Shown here in pieces: positions 11,045 to 21,316 of a stretch of 60,000 nt of DNA. Every line of letters begins with the position of its first letter. Position 1 is the first letter of the stretch. The position numbers were made by a program, and so were the translations under genes. The notes beneath the pieces were generated by a model. The model was not told where the DNA came from, searched no databases, and saw only the letters and a list, made by a program, of their open reading frames with translations. The DNA is from Hydractinia symbiolongicarpus (lineage: Eukaryota > Cnidaria > Hydrozoa > Anthoathecata > Hydractiniidae). Location: NCBI RefSeq assembly GCF_029227915.1, contig NC_079887.1, positions 8,868,001 through 8,928,000 on the forward strand, given 5' to 3'.

Positions 11045-13758
11045 TTGCGCCCCGCCGAAGGGGCGCACATTTAGTGGACCGCGGGTATATAGTGTTTGTT
11101 TTATGTATGGGAGAAGTTTTTTTCTTACTCTCAACTTCGCGGGGGAACTTCGGCTCGAACATCCAACCTAGGTTTGATATAACACAACCTGTGTGTTTGG
11201 TACCATCAAGACAAAAATAACACTGATCGAGCAAAACTTATCTTGTCTCGGTTTCTTTGTTGTCTCTGAAGATTTGAGTGCCATAAAAAATATTAATCGA
11301 GATTCTTTTGTTATGTTAATTTAAAGCTTTGTAATATTGTCTCGTTTAATATGCTTAAATGTCACTGCAGCCCACGTGAATTTATCTTCAAGAAAAGGTT
11401 TGTTTTTCTTTGTTCAAGTTGTTTCGAAACTTGTTAACAGTAAGTAGAAGGATTACTTATATTTTATATGAAATTAAACTCAGAACGGTTTATGGCGTTG
11501 ATCCAAAGGCCGCAATTTATAAATGCATCACAATTTAAAGTCAATCAAGAACAGAACATTCCGTGTATGGCCATGACTAAAACTGCTTGCATTTTGTTGG
11601 TCTTCCCTTCCCGATGGTCTGGCTTGTCGTAATAGCTTTAATGATGTAGCTAGGGAGCTAAATACTTATTTTTAAATTCTTGCATTTTATAAGTTAATAG
11701 TCGTAAAACTACTCTCACTTGTACTACAGCTATTAAGCTAGAACTGCACAAAATAGTGCTTTCATTAGAGTCCCTTTTTTCAGAAGCAACAAAAAACTTT
11801 TATCCTGCCCTGTGTAATTTTATCAACGAGGGTGCTGATAAGCCACATACACCGTAAAAAGTATAGGCGTTTTGGGTGAGTAAAATAACTTCTAAAGGAA
11901 CCTTTGTGAGGCTGCTATCATGTATTCTTGCGGTCAGGATGTTCTCCTTCGTTGCTATCCGATGGAGAACAAAGTGGACTTTTCACGGTCAAACCTTCAA
12001 AGTAGCAACCTTACTTAAACAGAATTTACAAGTAAAACGTCGTTAAAATGTCGCAAAATGGCAAAAATTAAGCAGTATCTAAAACATATTAAAGATTTGA
12101 CTAAAAAAAAAAGAATTCCTTGAAAAATCCAGTATTGTATTTATGAAGATTTCACCACAAAAACATTAATTACGGCATTTGTACCCCATTTCATAATGGC
12201 TGCCCGTGATTGGTTGACACGAATCAGACCGCAAGAATATATATAAAAAGATATTTGTTGAATCATGAAAAAATATTGTTGTTCATTGCACGGAACAGTC
12301 AAGTTGAACTGATAAATTAACCAATAACATAACATAGTTAGCCCTTGCAGTACAACTAGACGCTACCCACAGTATGTTACAGGTTTCTTTGTTTTCTTCC
12401 CTTTTTTATGTTTTTTCTTGAAATTATAAATGATGTTGTTGATTTATCAAATCTGACAAATTTATTAATTGAGTGTCTACCCTTTTTTGTATCAACTTGT
12501 TCAATTCAATTCGAAAACAATGACCAATCAATTTCCTCGATAATAAACAATCAAATTTGTAAAATTCAATAAATCGATTTCAACAAAATAAGTCCTGTAT
12601 TGTCCACAGGTTTGAAAATCTTGTATCGCCTGCTTAATATTATACTTGTTTAACAATTATATCAAAGCCAGCTTGACTAAATTTATATATATATTTTTAT
12701 TTATATAGTATACCTTTTGTGTATCACATGGCATTGATTTGTATCTTTTTAATAAATTCTAACTTTAAATCAGATAAGTAGACAATAATTAAACAACCTA
12801 GTATTAATTCAGTTCTGGTAAAATTGTATTCTTCTTTCTCAATTTTAAATATACTTTCTTTTTCAGATCATTTGTTATGAAACCATGCACCATCAGCAGT
12901 TTCGAAAAATCTTCAACGAGAGAAATTTTTAAGGATTTTATTGGTAACTTAACAGAGTAATAATTCATTGAAATTGAAATTGTTCAGAAGTTATTATATA
13001 TATTCGAATCGTGAAGTTCATACATAGCAATCCTGCATCCTGGAATTTTCGAGATCAGTTATAAAAAAATCCAGTTAAAGTTTTAACTATTGTTTTAGAA
13101 TATATACTATATATATGTAAAAAAAAAATTATTTTTTATTTATCAAGTTGTATTTTACGCAATAATAATTGAGAATTAGGATACTTATGATGTGTTTATA
13201 TACCCCATTGTTCTCCGTTTTAAAGTCTACTTCAAATTTCAGAATCTTTTAGGCTAATGACGGAAATCTTCAAGTCGCAGGGCTTCTTATTTAAAAATTT
13301 TCCCCTGGGCAATAAGCTTATTCACAAGCCTCTATGCAATTCCGTACTGCATTTCTATCATATTCGTCATATTTGGCGGAAAATGTTTCAGCAGAATAGC
13401 TTTCAGACACAATTTGTTATTACAGCACAAGAATTTTTGGAGTTTGGATAAGTCATAAATGTATGCGTAAGTCTTTTGAACGAATTTTAACCAAAAATCA
13501 AAAGCAATGATTACGTGAAATTACACAACAAGAAGGCTAGAGGCGTTTAAAGTGTACATATATTTAATCAAGATCTAACTTTATAGATAGAGCCTTAGCC
13601 AAATGTGAAAATAACGAAAATAATAAGTTCTAACACTGCAGTTTTTATAGATTTCAAACGTCAACCATTTTCCATTTTAATTTTAAATCCCGTTCTAAAT
13701 TTGAATGTTTGAAATCGTTATTAGTAATTCGGGGCGCATTAGTGGTAACTATGGCTAG
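11045..13758. mobile_element. 2714-bp inserted element (unit 3 copy)
   Basis: Same element at the same site as in unit 1. It keeps two stretches, together 51 bp, that are absent from unit 1 (an AT-rich stretch at about 13127-13145 and about 35 bp at 13208-13241), so this copy looks more complete. It has the same terminal hairpin and CTAG end. An open frame at 13257-13451 (64 codons) is not recognised. Confidence 0.75.
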
Positions 13759-14054
13759 TAAATTAAGATTTAAATTCTCTCCACATTAAGAATAAAACCA
13801 TTTTAAGAAACCCTGTGTATGGATTAAAAACATCAACGACAGTTCTTATATAATGTGAACAACATTTATATTGCAGACAGATATCGTAAGTCTGAGTTTG
13901 TGACGTGACATTCTCACCGATTAAACTCTGCATGAATTATTTACTGTGCCGGTGTATGAACGCTATGAGAGGACACAAATACTTATTAGCGAAAACATTC
14001 AAAACGCTAAAAAAAAAGTCAATTTGTGAGTGGAAAACATCCGTAAAATCTAAG

Positions 14055-14355
14055 AAAACCTGTGTTAGATTAAAAACATCAGCGACGGTTTTATAATGTC
14101 AACAACACAGGGTGCGGACTTTTTAAGATTCCAGCTCGTTCACCCGACCTTATCCCCATTGAAAACGTCTTTCACTTGGCTAATATCCAGCTTAAAAAAG
14201 ATTCCATGGAAAGAACACTGGAGAAAGAAACATATGTGCAATTCTTTCGTCGTGTAAAGAGAAAACTTTCGAATTTTCCTTCAAGAATTATGGACAAAAC
14301 AATTGGTTCCATGTCGAAACGTTTTGACAAGGTCATAAAGGTAAAGGACGTGTGA
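14055..14355 (+). pseudogene. Tc1-like transposase C-terminal fragment, unit 3
   Basis: Same reading as unit 1 (RSPDLIPIENVFHL, KETYVQFFRRVKRKL), ending at TGA 14353-14355. Confidence 0.8.
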
Positions 14356-14625
14356 AAGACCTTGTAAAGCTATGGAAGTTTTGGAGCAACGAGTAACCAA
14401 CGAGTAATCATTGGGTAACAACTGGGTAACCCTAGGTTGTTCAGAGGTTACCTAGCAAGATTTAACAAGAATTAGCAAACGAAATTAGCGTTAAGTCAAT
14501 GCTAGTACAAATGACAGTAAGTCTATAGATTAGTTCTTATCTTGTAAAAATGTACTTCAATTTTTAATTGGCATATAGTTTTCGCAAAGTTGAAAGCGCA
14601 ACCTGGGAATAATATTATACTATCC

Positions 14626-15644
14626 ATGCTGGGCACCTGTAAAACAAAAAATGCGAACCTACCAACTGAAAGAAGCATTGTAGGATAGCGTTGGTGACGA
14701 TGTTGTATTCGAATATTTAAAGATAGTGGCAACAAGTGTGAATGATGTAAGGAAATATTTTAAGCCTATTTGCTTTATTTAATTGGATAATAATGCAGAG
14801 ATTTAAAATTAGTTTCAGAAAAACTTCGCCCACAGAATTGATCACAGATGAAACGTATCTACCAGAGGCCACGCGAGATATCATATGTATAAATTTATTG
14901 TCTAATATACTAACGATCATATTAGCAAGGTGCCTTAAATAACTTTTAAATTTTTTCACGCTAATTCTTTCAGGAAGAAATGATGGTGCTCGATATGTTG
15001 ATATCGTGTAACATTAATAATTATCATTGGACACAAATAGTGGTTTTCCCCAAAGAGAAAATGAGTTATGATTTGCTATCTTAATCCTATGGGTGAAGAA
15101 GTTGATGCGTTGAATGGCGTGCTAAATAAATGGAAGTAAGTGTAATAGGCGGTATGATAGTCCATCAATTATTTCAATTAGTTTAAATATATTTCCTAAT
15201 TTCCAACTCATGGTTTCGTTTATTATCTTAGCACCTATCTGATAAGAAAATATGTACTTAAAGGTACTTTAAAAAAAATTATTAGGAATACTTTACTTTA
15301 AATAAAAAAGATAATTTTTTTGGTGCTAACTATTATTGAGAGAATTTTTATTTCTTGTTTACAAAAAGTTACATCATCTTTTTCACAAAAACTATGGCCT
15401 CTACAAATGATTCCCCACGCGAAATAACAAGACAGTGTATCTTGTGGGATATTTTGCGCAAAGGTAAATAAAGTTACTGTGATAATTTTAAAGGATGTTA
15501 TGTAAGTTCCGAAAATAAAAAAAGTTAAAATTTCGCTGTATCTAGTTGGCTGAGTGGATTATGCGCAATCAGCAAATCCCAGTTGAGTTCAACAAAAAAG
15601 AAGTCATTGAGTTTCGAGATGCCATTGTGAGAAAACTGCTTTAA
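14626..15644 (+). pseudogene. Ulp1-like protease pseudogene, unit 3
   Basis: Same lesions as unit 1 (6-A run, TAG in exon 1, TAA before QDSVSCG). The GTAAGG donor is retained, and the final exon is open to TAA at 15642-15644. Confidence 0.8.
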
Positions 15645-15846
15645 GGGGGAGGTACTAAGCATCAATTTCAAATGTTCATTCAACGTTAAATAACTAGAGC
15701 ATGTTTTCATTTTCAATGTATTTTAATAAATTGGTTTTGGTTTAGAAAAGAAGATACCTAGCATTTAAAGTTTTGCTGACTGTGGGGAAACCTTGCCGGT
15801 CCAAAAAGGAACAAGGGTCAAACAACGGTTGGGTACATATCTATAT

Positions 15847-18581
15847 TATAATAAATGGATCTGCCATGCCAATATTTTTCAGAACAACCCTACGTTGAAA
15901 TATTCCTGCCTTTTATTTGTGGGTGCATGGAAATCGGAAATTACCTGTACAATAGTTCATTCATGCGTGGGCTCCCTCATATTCTCGAGGCAATTTCTAC
16001 TTTCCCCGAGGATGTCAATATGGAAATTGATATGAAGGAATACGCAATCTTCACACAAGGAGTTGGTTTTGATAAATTCGAGGCTTCTCTTGGAAGCTTA
16101 TTTTCCGAAAGCAACAATTCTTTACCTCATGTCGTCATTGTTCGAAACATGGCTGTTTGCTTAGTCGTTTTCGAAGATGGAAATGTCGCAATGATCGACA
16201 GTCATGGAAAGCAGCAACATGGCACAAGGATTTTTTATACAAAAAACGTCCAAAATTTGCTAACTTATTTTGGTGATTATCCTGCAGGCGAACAGTTAAG
16301 TTTTTACAGAATGAAACATTTTTAAATAAAGGGTCCTAGTATAATGTTATTTTTACTATGCGCCCCTTTAAACAAAACAAAAAGGGCACTGATAAAAAAT
16401 ACACAGAAATCACCATTCCGGGTGTAGGGGGCGAGTATAGTGGTGGTGGAGGGGATAGGGCAAAAATCATCTACTCCTATAACTTCCCTTGTGTTGAGTT
16501 GTATGTCATAAAACTTGAGACGAATAATGTCTCACATCCAGTTTTTGCAAATCTATTGCTTGGTGATATTTTGCTTCAAAGAATTAAAAATATTTCAATT
16601 AACTATTACTTAGATACCTTGAATGACATTTTCTGGCGTAAATGTGCTAAAACAAGTTCCCCTCCATGTCACTTCCAACAGTTTCATTCAATCAATCGAA
16701 AGAATGTTCCCATTGTGTTCCTAATTATAAATTAAGATTTAAATTCTCTCCACATTAAGAATAAAACCATTTTAAGAAACCCTGTGTATGGATTAAAAAC
16801 CTCAGCGACGGTTTTTATAATGTCAACAACACAGGGTGCAGACTTCTTAAGATTCCAGCTCGTTCACCCGACCTTATCCCCATTGAAATCGTCTTTCATT
16901 TGGCTAATATCCAGCTTAAAAAAGATGCCTTGGAAAGAAGACTGGAGAAAGAAACATATGCGCAATTCTGTCGTCGTGTAAAGAGAAAACTTTCGAATTT
17001 TCCTTCAAGAATTATGGACAAAACAATTGGTTCCATGTCGAAACGTTTTGACAAGGTCATAAAGGTAAAGGACGTGTGAAAGACCTTGTAAAGCTATGGA
17101 AGTTTTGGAGCAACGAGTAACCAACGAGTAATCATTGGGTAACAATTAGGTAACCCTAGGTTGTTCAGAGGTTACCTAGCAAGATTTAACGAGAATTAGC
17201 AAACGAAATTAGCGTTAAGTCAATGCTAGTACAAATGACAGTAAGTCTATAGATTAGTTCTTATCTTGTAAAAATGTACTTCAATTTTTAATTGGCATAT
17301 AGTTTTCGCAAAGTTGAAAGCGCAACCTGGGAATAATATTATACTATCCATGCTGGGCACCTGTAAAACAAAAAATGCGAACCTACCAACTGAAAGAAGC
17401 ATTGTAGGATAGCGTTGGTGACGATGTTGTATTCGAATATTTAAAGATAGTGGCAACAAGTGTGAATGATGTTAGGAAATATTTTAAGCCTATTTGCTTT
17501 ATTTAATTGGATAATAATGCAGAGATTTAAAATTAGTTTCAGAAAAACATTAAAGTTAGTTCGCCCACAGAATTGATCACAGATGAAACGTATCTACCAG
17601 AGGCCACGCGAGATATCATATGTATAAATTTATTGTGTAATATACTAACGATCATATTAGCAAGGTGCCTTAAATAACTTTTAAATTTTTTCACGCTAAT
17701 TCTTTCAGGAAGAAATGATGGTGCTCGATATGTTGATATCGTGTAACATTAATAATTATCATTGGACACAAATAGTGGTTTTCCCCAAAGAGAAAATGAG
17801 TTATGATTTGCTATCTTAATCCTATGGGTGAAGAAGTTGATGCGTTGAATGGCGTGCTAAATAAATGGAAGTAAGTGTAATAGGCGGTATGATAGTCCAT
17901 CAATTATTTCAATTAGTTTAAATATATTTCCTAATTTCCAACTCATGGTTTCGTTTATTATCTTAGCACCTATCTGATAAGAAAATATGTACTTAAAGGT
18001 ACTTTAAAAAAAATTATTAGGAATACTTTACTTTAAATAAAAAAGATAATTTTTTTGGTGCTAACTATTATTGAGAGAATTTTTATTTCTTGTTTACAAA
18101 AAGTTACATCATCTTTTTCACAAAAACTATGGCCTCTACAAATGATTCCCCACGCGAAATAACAAGACAGTGTATCTTGTGGGATATTTTGCGCAAAGGT
18201 AAATAAAGTTACTGTGATAATTTTAAAGGATGTTATGTAAGTTCCGAAAATAAAAAAAGTTAAAATTTCGCTGTATCTAGTTGGCTGAGTGGATTATGCG
18301 CAATCAGCAAATCCCAGTTGAGTTCAACAAAAAAGAAGTCATTGAGTTTCGAGATGCCATTGTGAGAAAGCTGCTTTAAGGGGGAGGTACTAAGCATCAA
18401 TTTTAAATGTTCATTCAACGTTAAATAACTAGAGCATGTTTTCATTTTCAATGTATTTTAATAAATTGGTTTTGGTTTAGAAAAGAAGATACCTAGCATT
18501 TAAAGTTTTGCTGACTCTGGGGAAACCTTGCCGGTCCAAAAAGGAACAAGGGTCAAACAACGGTTGGGTACATATCTATAT
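15847..18581 (+). repeat. array unit 4 (2735 bp)
   Basis: First of the homogeneous units. USP-like ORF 15855-16325, unknown ORF 16358-16735, Tc1-like tail 16765-17079, Ulp1-like 17350-18379. Private change AACAATTAGG in the GGGTAAC cluster. Confidence 0.97.
15855..16325 (+). pseudogene. USP-like ORF, unit 4 (open, 156 codons)
   Basis: Same protein as the unit 5 reference, with Ser78. Confidence 0.75.
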
Positions 18582-18589
18582 TATAATAA

Positions 18590-19060
18590 ATGGATCTGCC
18601 ATGCCAATATTTTTCAGAACAACCCTACGTTGAAATATTCCTGCCTTTTATTTGTGGGTGCATGGAAATCGGAAATTACCTGTACAATAGTTCATTCATG
18701 CGTGGGCTCCCTCATATTCTCGAGGCAATTTCTACTTTCCCCGAGGATGTCAATATGGAAATTGATATGAAGGAATACGCAATCTTCACACAAGGAGTTG
18801 GTTTTGATAAATTCGAGGCTTCTCTTGGAAGCTTATTTTCCGAAAGCAACAATTCTTTACCTCATGTCGTCATTGTTCGAAACATGGCTGTTTGCTTAGT
18901 CGTTTTCGAAGATGGAAATGTCGCAATGATCGACAGTCATGGAAAGCAGCAACATGGCACAAGGATTTTTTATACAAAAAACGTCCAAAATTTGCTAACT
19001 TATTTTGGTGATTATCCTGCAGGCGAACAGTTAAGTTTTTACAGAATGAAACATTTTTAA
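18590..19060 (+). pseudogene. USP-like (herpes tegument/M48-type) protease domain fragment, reference copy
   Basis: 156 codons. The pattern EIGNYLY, RGLPHILEAIS, SLPHVVIVRN, CLVVFEDGNVAMIDSHGK, YTKNVQNLLTYF follows the C-terminal two thirds of the papain-like cysteine peptidase domain known from herpesvirus large tegument proteins (M48 USP) and from transposon-associated ORFs of many animals. Asp115 and His117 match the Asp-x-His of the catalytic triad. The N-terminal Cys region is absent: two TAA codons lie directly before the ATG, and the frame that could continue upstream differs. So the ORF would not be an active protease by itself. It ends in TAA overlapping an AATAAA. Among units 4-17 I see at least seven amino-acid changes against two silent ones, which does not suggest purifying selection. 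No promoter is recognised. The domain assignment is from pattern memory. Confidence 0.65.
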
Positions 19061-19065
19061 ATAAA
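19060..19065 (+). promoter_or_regulatory. possible polyadenylation signal after the USP-like ORF
   Basis: AATAAA overlaps the TAA stop (TTTTTAAATAAAGGG). It recurs in units 3-17; units 1 and 2 read AAATAAAAGG. Chance occurrence is likely in AT-rich DNA. Confidence 0.35.
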
Positions 19066-19092
19066 GGGTCCTAGTATAATGTTATTTTTACT

Positions 19093-19470
19093 ATGCGCCC
19101 CTTTAAACAAAACAAAAAGGGCACTGATAAAAAATACACAGAAATCACCATTCCGGGTGTAGGGGGCGAGTATAGTGGTGGTGGAGGGGATAGGGCAAAA
19201 ATCATCTACTCCTATAACTTCCCTTGTGTTGAGTTGTATGTCATAAAACTTGAGACGAATAATGTCTCACATCCAGTTTTTGCAAATCTATTGCTTGGTG
19301 ATATTTTGCTTCAAAGAATTAAAAATATTTCAATTAACTATTACTTAGATACCTTGAATGACATTTTCTGGCGTAAATGTGCTAAAACAAGTTCCCCTCC
19401 ATGTCACTTCCAACAGTTTCATTCAATCAATCGAAAGAATGTTCCCATTGTGTTCCTAATTATAAATTAA
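19093..19470 (+). CDS. unknown 125-codon ORF of the array unit (reference copy)
   Basis: Open in every unit without the insertion (113 codons in units 1 and 3). The N-terminus is basic and Gly-rich (IPGVGGEYSGGGGDRAK), followed by YSYNFPCVELYVIKLE, NLLLGDILLQRIKNIS and a Cys-containing tail (FWRKCAKTSSPPCHF). No signal peptide, membrane segment or known motif. It lies 32 bp after the USP-like ORF and may be an exon remnant of the same or the Ulp1-like gene, or chance. Variants across units: His2 instead of Arg2 in 6, 7, 10, 11, 13; Gly for Glu in KLETNN in 12, 14, 15, 17; Trp to Cys in 17. Confidence 0.3.
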   Translation: MRPFKQNKKGTDKKYTEITIPGVGGEYSGGGGDRAKIIYSYNFPCVELYVIKLETNNVSHPVFANLLLGDILLQRIKNISINYYLDTLNDIFWRKCAKTSSPPCHFQQFHSINRKNVPIVFLIIN

Positions 19471-19499
19471 GATTTAAATTCTCTCCACATTAAGAATAA

Positions 19500-19814
19500 A
19501 ACCATTTTAAGAAACCCTGTGTATGGATTAAAAACCTCAGCGACGGTTTTTATAATGTCAACAACACAGGGTGCAGACTTCTTAAGATTCCAGCTCGTTC
19601 ACCCGACCTTATCCCCATTGAAATCGTCTTTCATTTGGCTAATATCCAGCTTAAAAAAGATGCCTTGGAAAGAAGACTGGAGAAAGAAACATATGCGCAA
19701 TTCTGTCGTCGTGTAAAGAGAAAACTTTCGAATTTTCCTTCAAGAATTATGGACAAAACAATTGGTTCCATGTCGAAACGTTTTGACAAGGTCATAAAGG
19801 TAAAGGACGTGTGA
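19500..19814 (+). pseudogene. Tc1/mariner-family transposase C-terminal fragment, reference copy
   Basis: A continuous frame of about 104 codons without its own ATG, preceded by an in-frame TAA. GCRLLKIPARSPDLIPIEIV carries the third catalytic acidic position of the DDE/DDD catalytic core (SPDLNPIE in the family). FHLANIQLKKDALERRLEKE, TYAQFCRRVKRKL and IMDKTIGSMSKRFDKVIK follow the usual Tc1 C-terminus. The paired-type DNA-binding domain and the first two acidic residues are missing, and no TIRs were found around it. It is therefore a dead insertion remnant carried along in the unit, between the unknown ORF and the Ulp1-like gene. The rest of the family protein (about 340 residues) is not in this window. 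Confidence 0.85.
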
Positions 19815-19847
19815 AAGACCTTGTAAAGCTATGGAAGTTTTGGAGCA

Positions 19848-19915
19848 ACGAGTAACCAACGAGTAATCATTGGGTAACAATTGGGTAACCCTAGGTTGTT
19901 CAGAGGTTACCTAGC
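19848..19915. repeat. GGGTAAC/GAGTAAC short-repeat cluster with 7-bp stem
   Basis: GAGTAACCAACGAGTAATCA, then GGGTAACAATTGGGTAACCC, then GGTAACC pairs with GGTTACC across about 14 bases. Different units have lost different 11-bp pieces here (units 11 and 13 share one deletion, unit 14 has another). Confidence 0.75.
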
Positions 19916-20084
19916 AAGATTTAACGAGAATTAGCAAACGAAATTAGCGTTAAGTCAATGCTAGTACAAATGACAGTAAGTCTATAGATTAGTTCTTATC
20001 TTGTAAAAATGTACTTCAATTTTTAATTGGCATATAGTTTTCGCAAAGTTGAAAGCGCAACCTGGGAATAATATTATACTATCC

Positions 20085-21114
20085 ATGCTGGGCACCTGTA
20101 AAACAAAAAATGCGAACCTACCAACTGAAAGAAGCATTGTAGGATAGCGTTGGTGACGATGTTGTATTCGAATATTTAAAGATAGTGGCAACAAGTGTGA
20201 ATGATGTTAGGAAATATTTTAAGCCTATTTGCTTTATTTAATTGGATAATAATGCAGAGATTTAAAATTAGTTTCAGAAAAACATTAAAGTTAGTTCGCC
20301 CACAGAATTGATCACAGATGAAACGTATCTACCAGAGGCCACGCGAGATATCATATGTATAAATTTATTGTGTAATATACTAACGATCATATTAGCAAGG
20401 TGCCTTAAATAACTTTTAAATTTTTTCACGCTAATTCTTTCAGGAAGAAATGATGGTGCTCGATATGTTGATATCGTGTAACATTAATAATTATCATTGG
20501 ACACAAATAGTGGTTTTCCCCAAAGAGAAAATGAGTTATGATTTGCTATCTTAATCCTATGGGTGAAGAAGTTGATGCGTTGAATGGCGTGCTAAATAAA
20601 TGGAAGTAAGTGTAATAGGCGGTATGATAGTCCATCAATTATTTCAATTAGTTTAAATATATTTCCTAATTTCCAACTCGTGGTTTCGTTTATTATCTTA
20701 GCACCTATCTGATAAGAAAATATGTACTTAAAGGTACTTTAAAAAAAATTATTAGGAATACTTTACTTTAAATAAAAAAGATAATTTTTTTGGTGCTAAC
20801 TATTATTGAGAGAATTTTTATTTCTTGTTTACAAAAAGTTACATCATCTTTTTCACAAAAACTATGGCCTCTACAAATGATTCCCCACGCGAAATAACAA
20901 GACAGTGTATCTTGTGGGATATTTTGCGCAAAGGTAAATAAAGTTACTGTGATAATTTTAAAGGATGTTATGTAAGTTCCGAAAATAAAAAAAGTTAAAA
21001 TTTCGCTGTATCTAGTTGGCTGAGTGGATTATGCGCAATCAGCAAATCCCAGTTGAGTTCAACAAAAAAGAAGTCATTGAGTTTCGAGATGCCATTGTGA
21101 GAAAGCTGCTTTAA
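20085..21114 (+). pseudogene. Ulp1/C48-type SUMO-protease-like pseudogene, reference copy (multi-exon)
   Basis: Family role: cysteine peptidases that remove or process SUMO-like proteins. Exon 1 (about 20085-20209) has the N-terminal helix pattern DDVVFEYLKIVAT (usual 'LNDxxInfyL'). A weak exon may lie at about 20277-20356. Exon 3 (20444-20605, after TTTCAG, before GTAAGT) has MLISCNINNYHWTQIVVFPK, with the catalytic His before Trp, then SYDLLS. Exon 4 (ending 20933 at GTAAAT) has QDSVSCGIFCAK with the catalytic Cys (20913-20915). Exon 5 (21016-21114, after CTAG) runs in frame as LAEWIMRNQQIPVEF to RDAIVRKLL and stop, the usual family C-terminus. Broken by an extra A and a TAG in exon 1, donor GTAAGG changed to GTTAGG, a frameshift after SYDLLS, and TAA at 20895-20897. 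AATAAA lies 80 bp after the stop. Confidence 0.88.
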
Positions 21115-21194
21115 GGGGGAGGTACTAAGCATCAATTTTAAATGTTCATTCAACGTTAAATAACTAGAGCATGTTTTCATTTTCAATGTATTTT

Positions 21195-21200
21195 AATAAA
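21195..21200 (+). promoter_or_regulatory. possible polyadenylation signal after the Ulp1-like pseudogene
   Basis: AATAAA 81 bp after the terminal stop codon, followed by GT-rich DNA (TTGGTTTTGGTTT), the expected order for cleavage and polyadenylation. Confidence 0.5.
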
Positions 21201-21316
21201 TTGGTTTTGGTTTAGAAAAGAAGATACCTAGCATTTAAAGTTTTGCTGACTCTGGGGAAACCTTGCCGGTCCGAAAAGGAACAAGGGTCAAACAACGGTT
21301 GGGTACATATCTATAT

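Larger units (their letters stand above)
10179..15846 (+). repeat. array unit 3 (5668 bp, with the same insertion as unit 1)
   Basis: Nearly identical to unit 1, including the insertion (11045-13758) and the 247-bp extra segment (direct repeats 13805-13864 and 14052-14107). Modules: USP-like 10187-10513 (broken), unknown ORF 10676-11017, Tc1-like tail about 14055-14355, Ulp1-like 14626-15644. Units 1 and 3 must descend from one inserted unit duplicated afterwards. Confidence 0.95.
18582..21316 (+). repeat. array unit 5 (2735 bp), reference unit
   Basis: Used here as the reference copy; its modules are annotated separately at 18590-21200. Private change: AACTCGTGG at about 20677 where other units read AACTCATGG. 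Confidence 0.97.

Noticed and set aside
18528-18770. Plus-strand 80-codon ORF overlapping the USP-like ORF start
   Set aside because: Another frame of the same DNA. Its GTRVKQ stretch faintly resembles the Gly-x-Gln-Cys region of USP-like proteins, but no Cys follows in place.
19519-19716. Plus-strand 65-codon ORF in each unit
   Set aside because: Shadow frame of the Tc1-like fragment; the correct frame lacks an ATG.
19982-20194. Minus-strand 70-codon ORF repeated in most units
   Set aside because: It overlaps the first Ulp1-like exon on the opposite strand and has no family pattern; it is an antisense shadow.
20995-21186. Minus-strand 63-codon ORF repeated in units 3-16
   Set aside because: Antisense of the terminal Ulp1-like exon, whose plus-strand reading matches the family.
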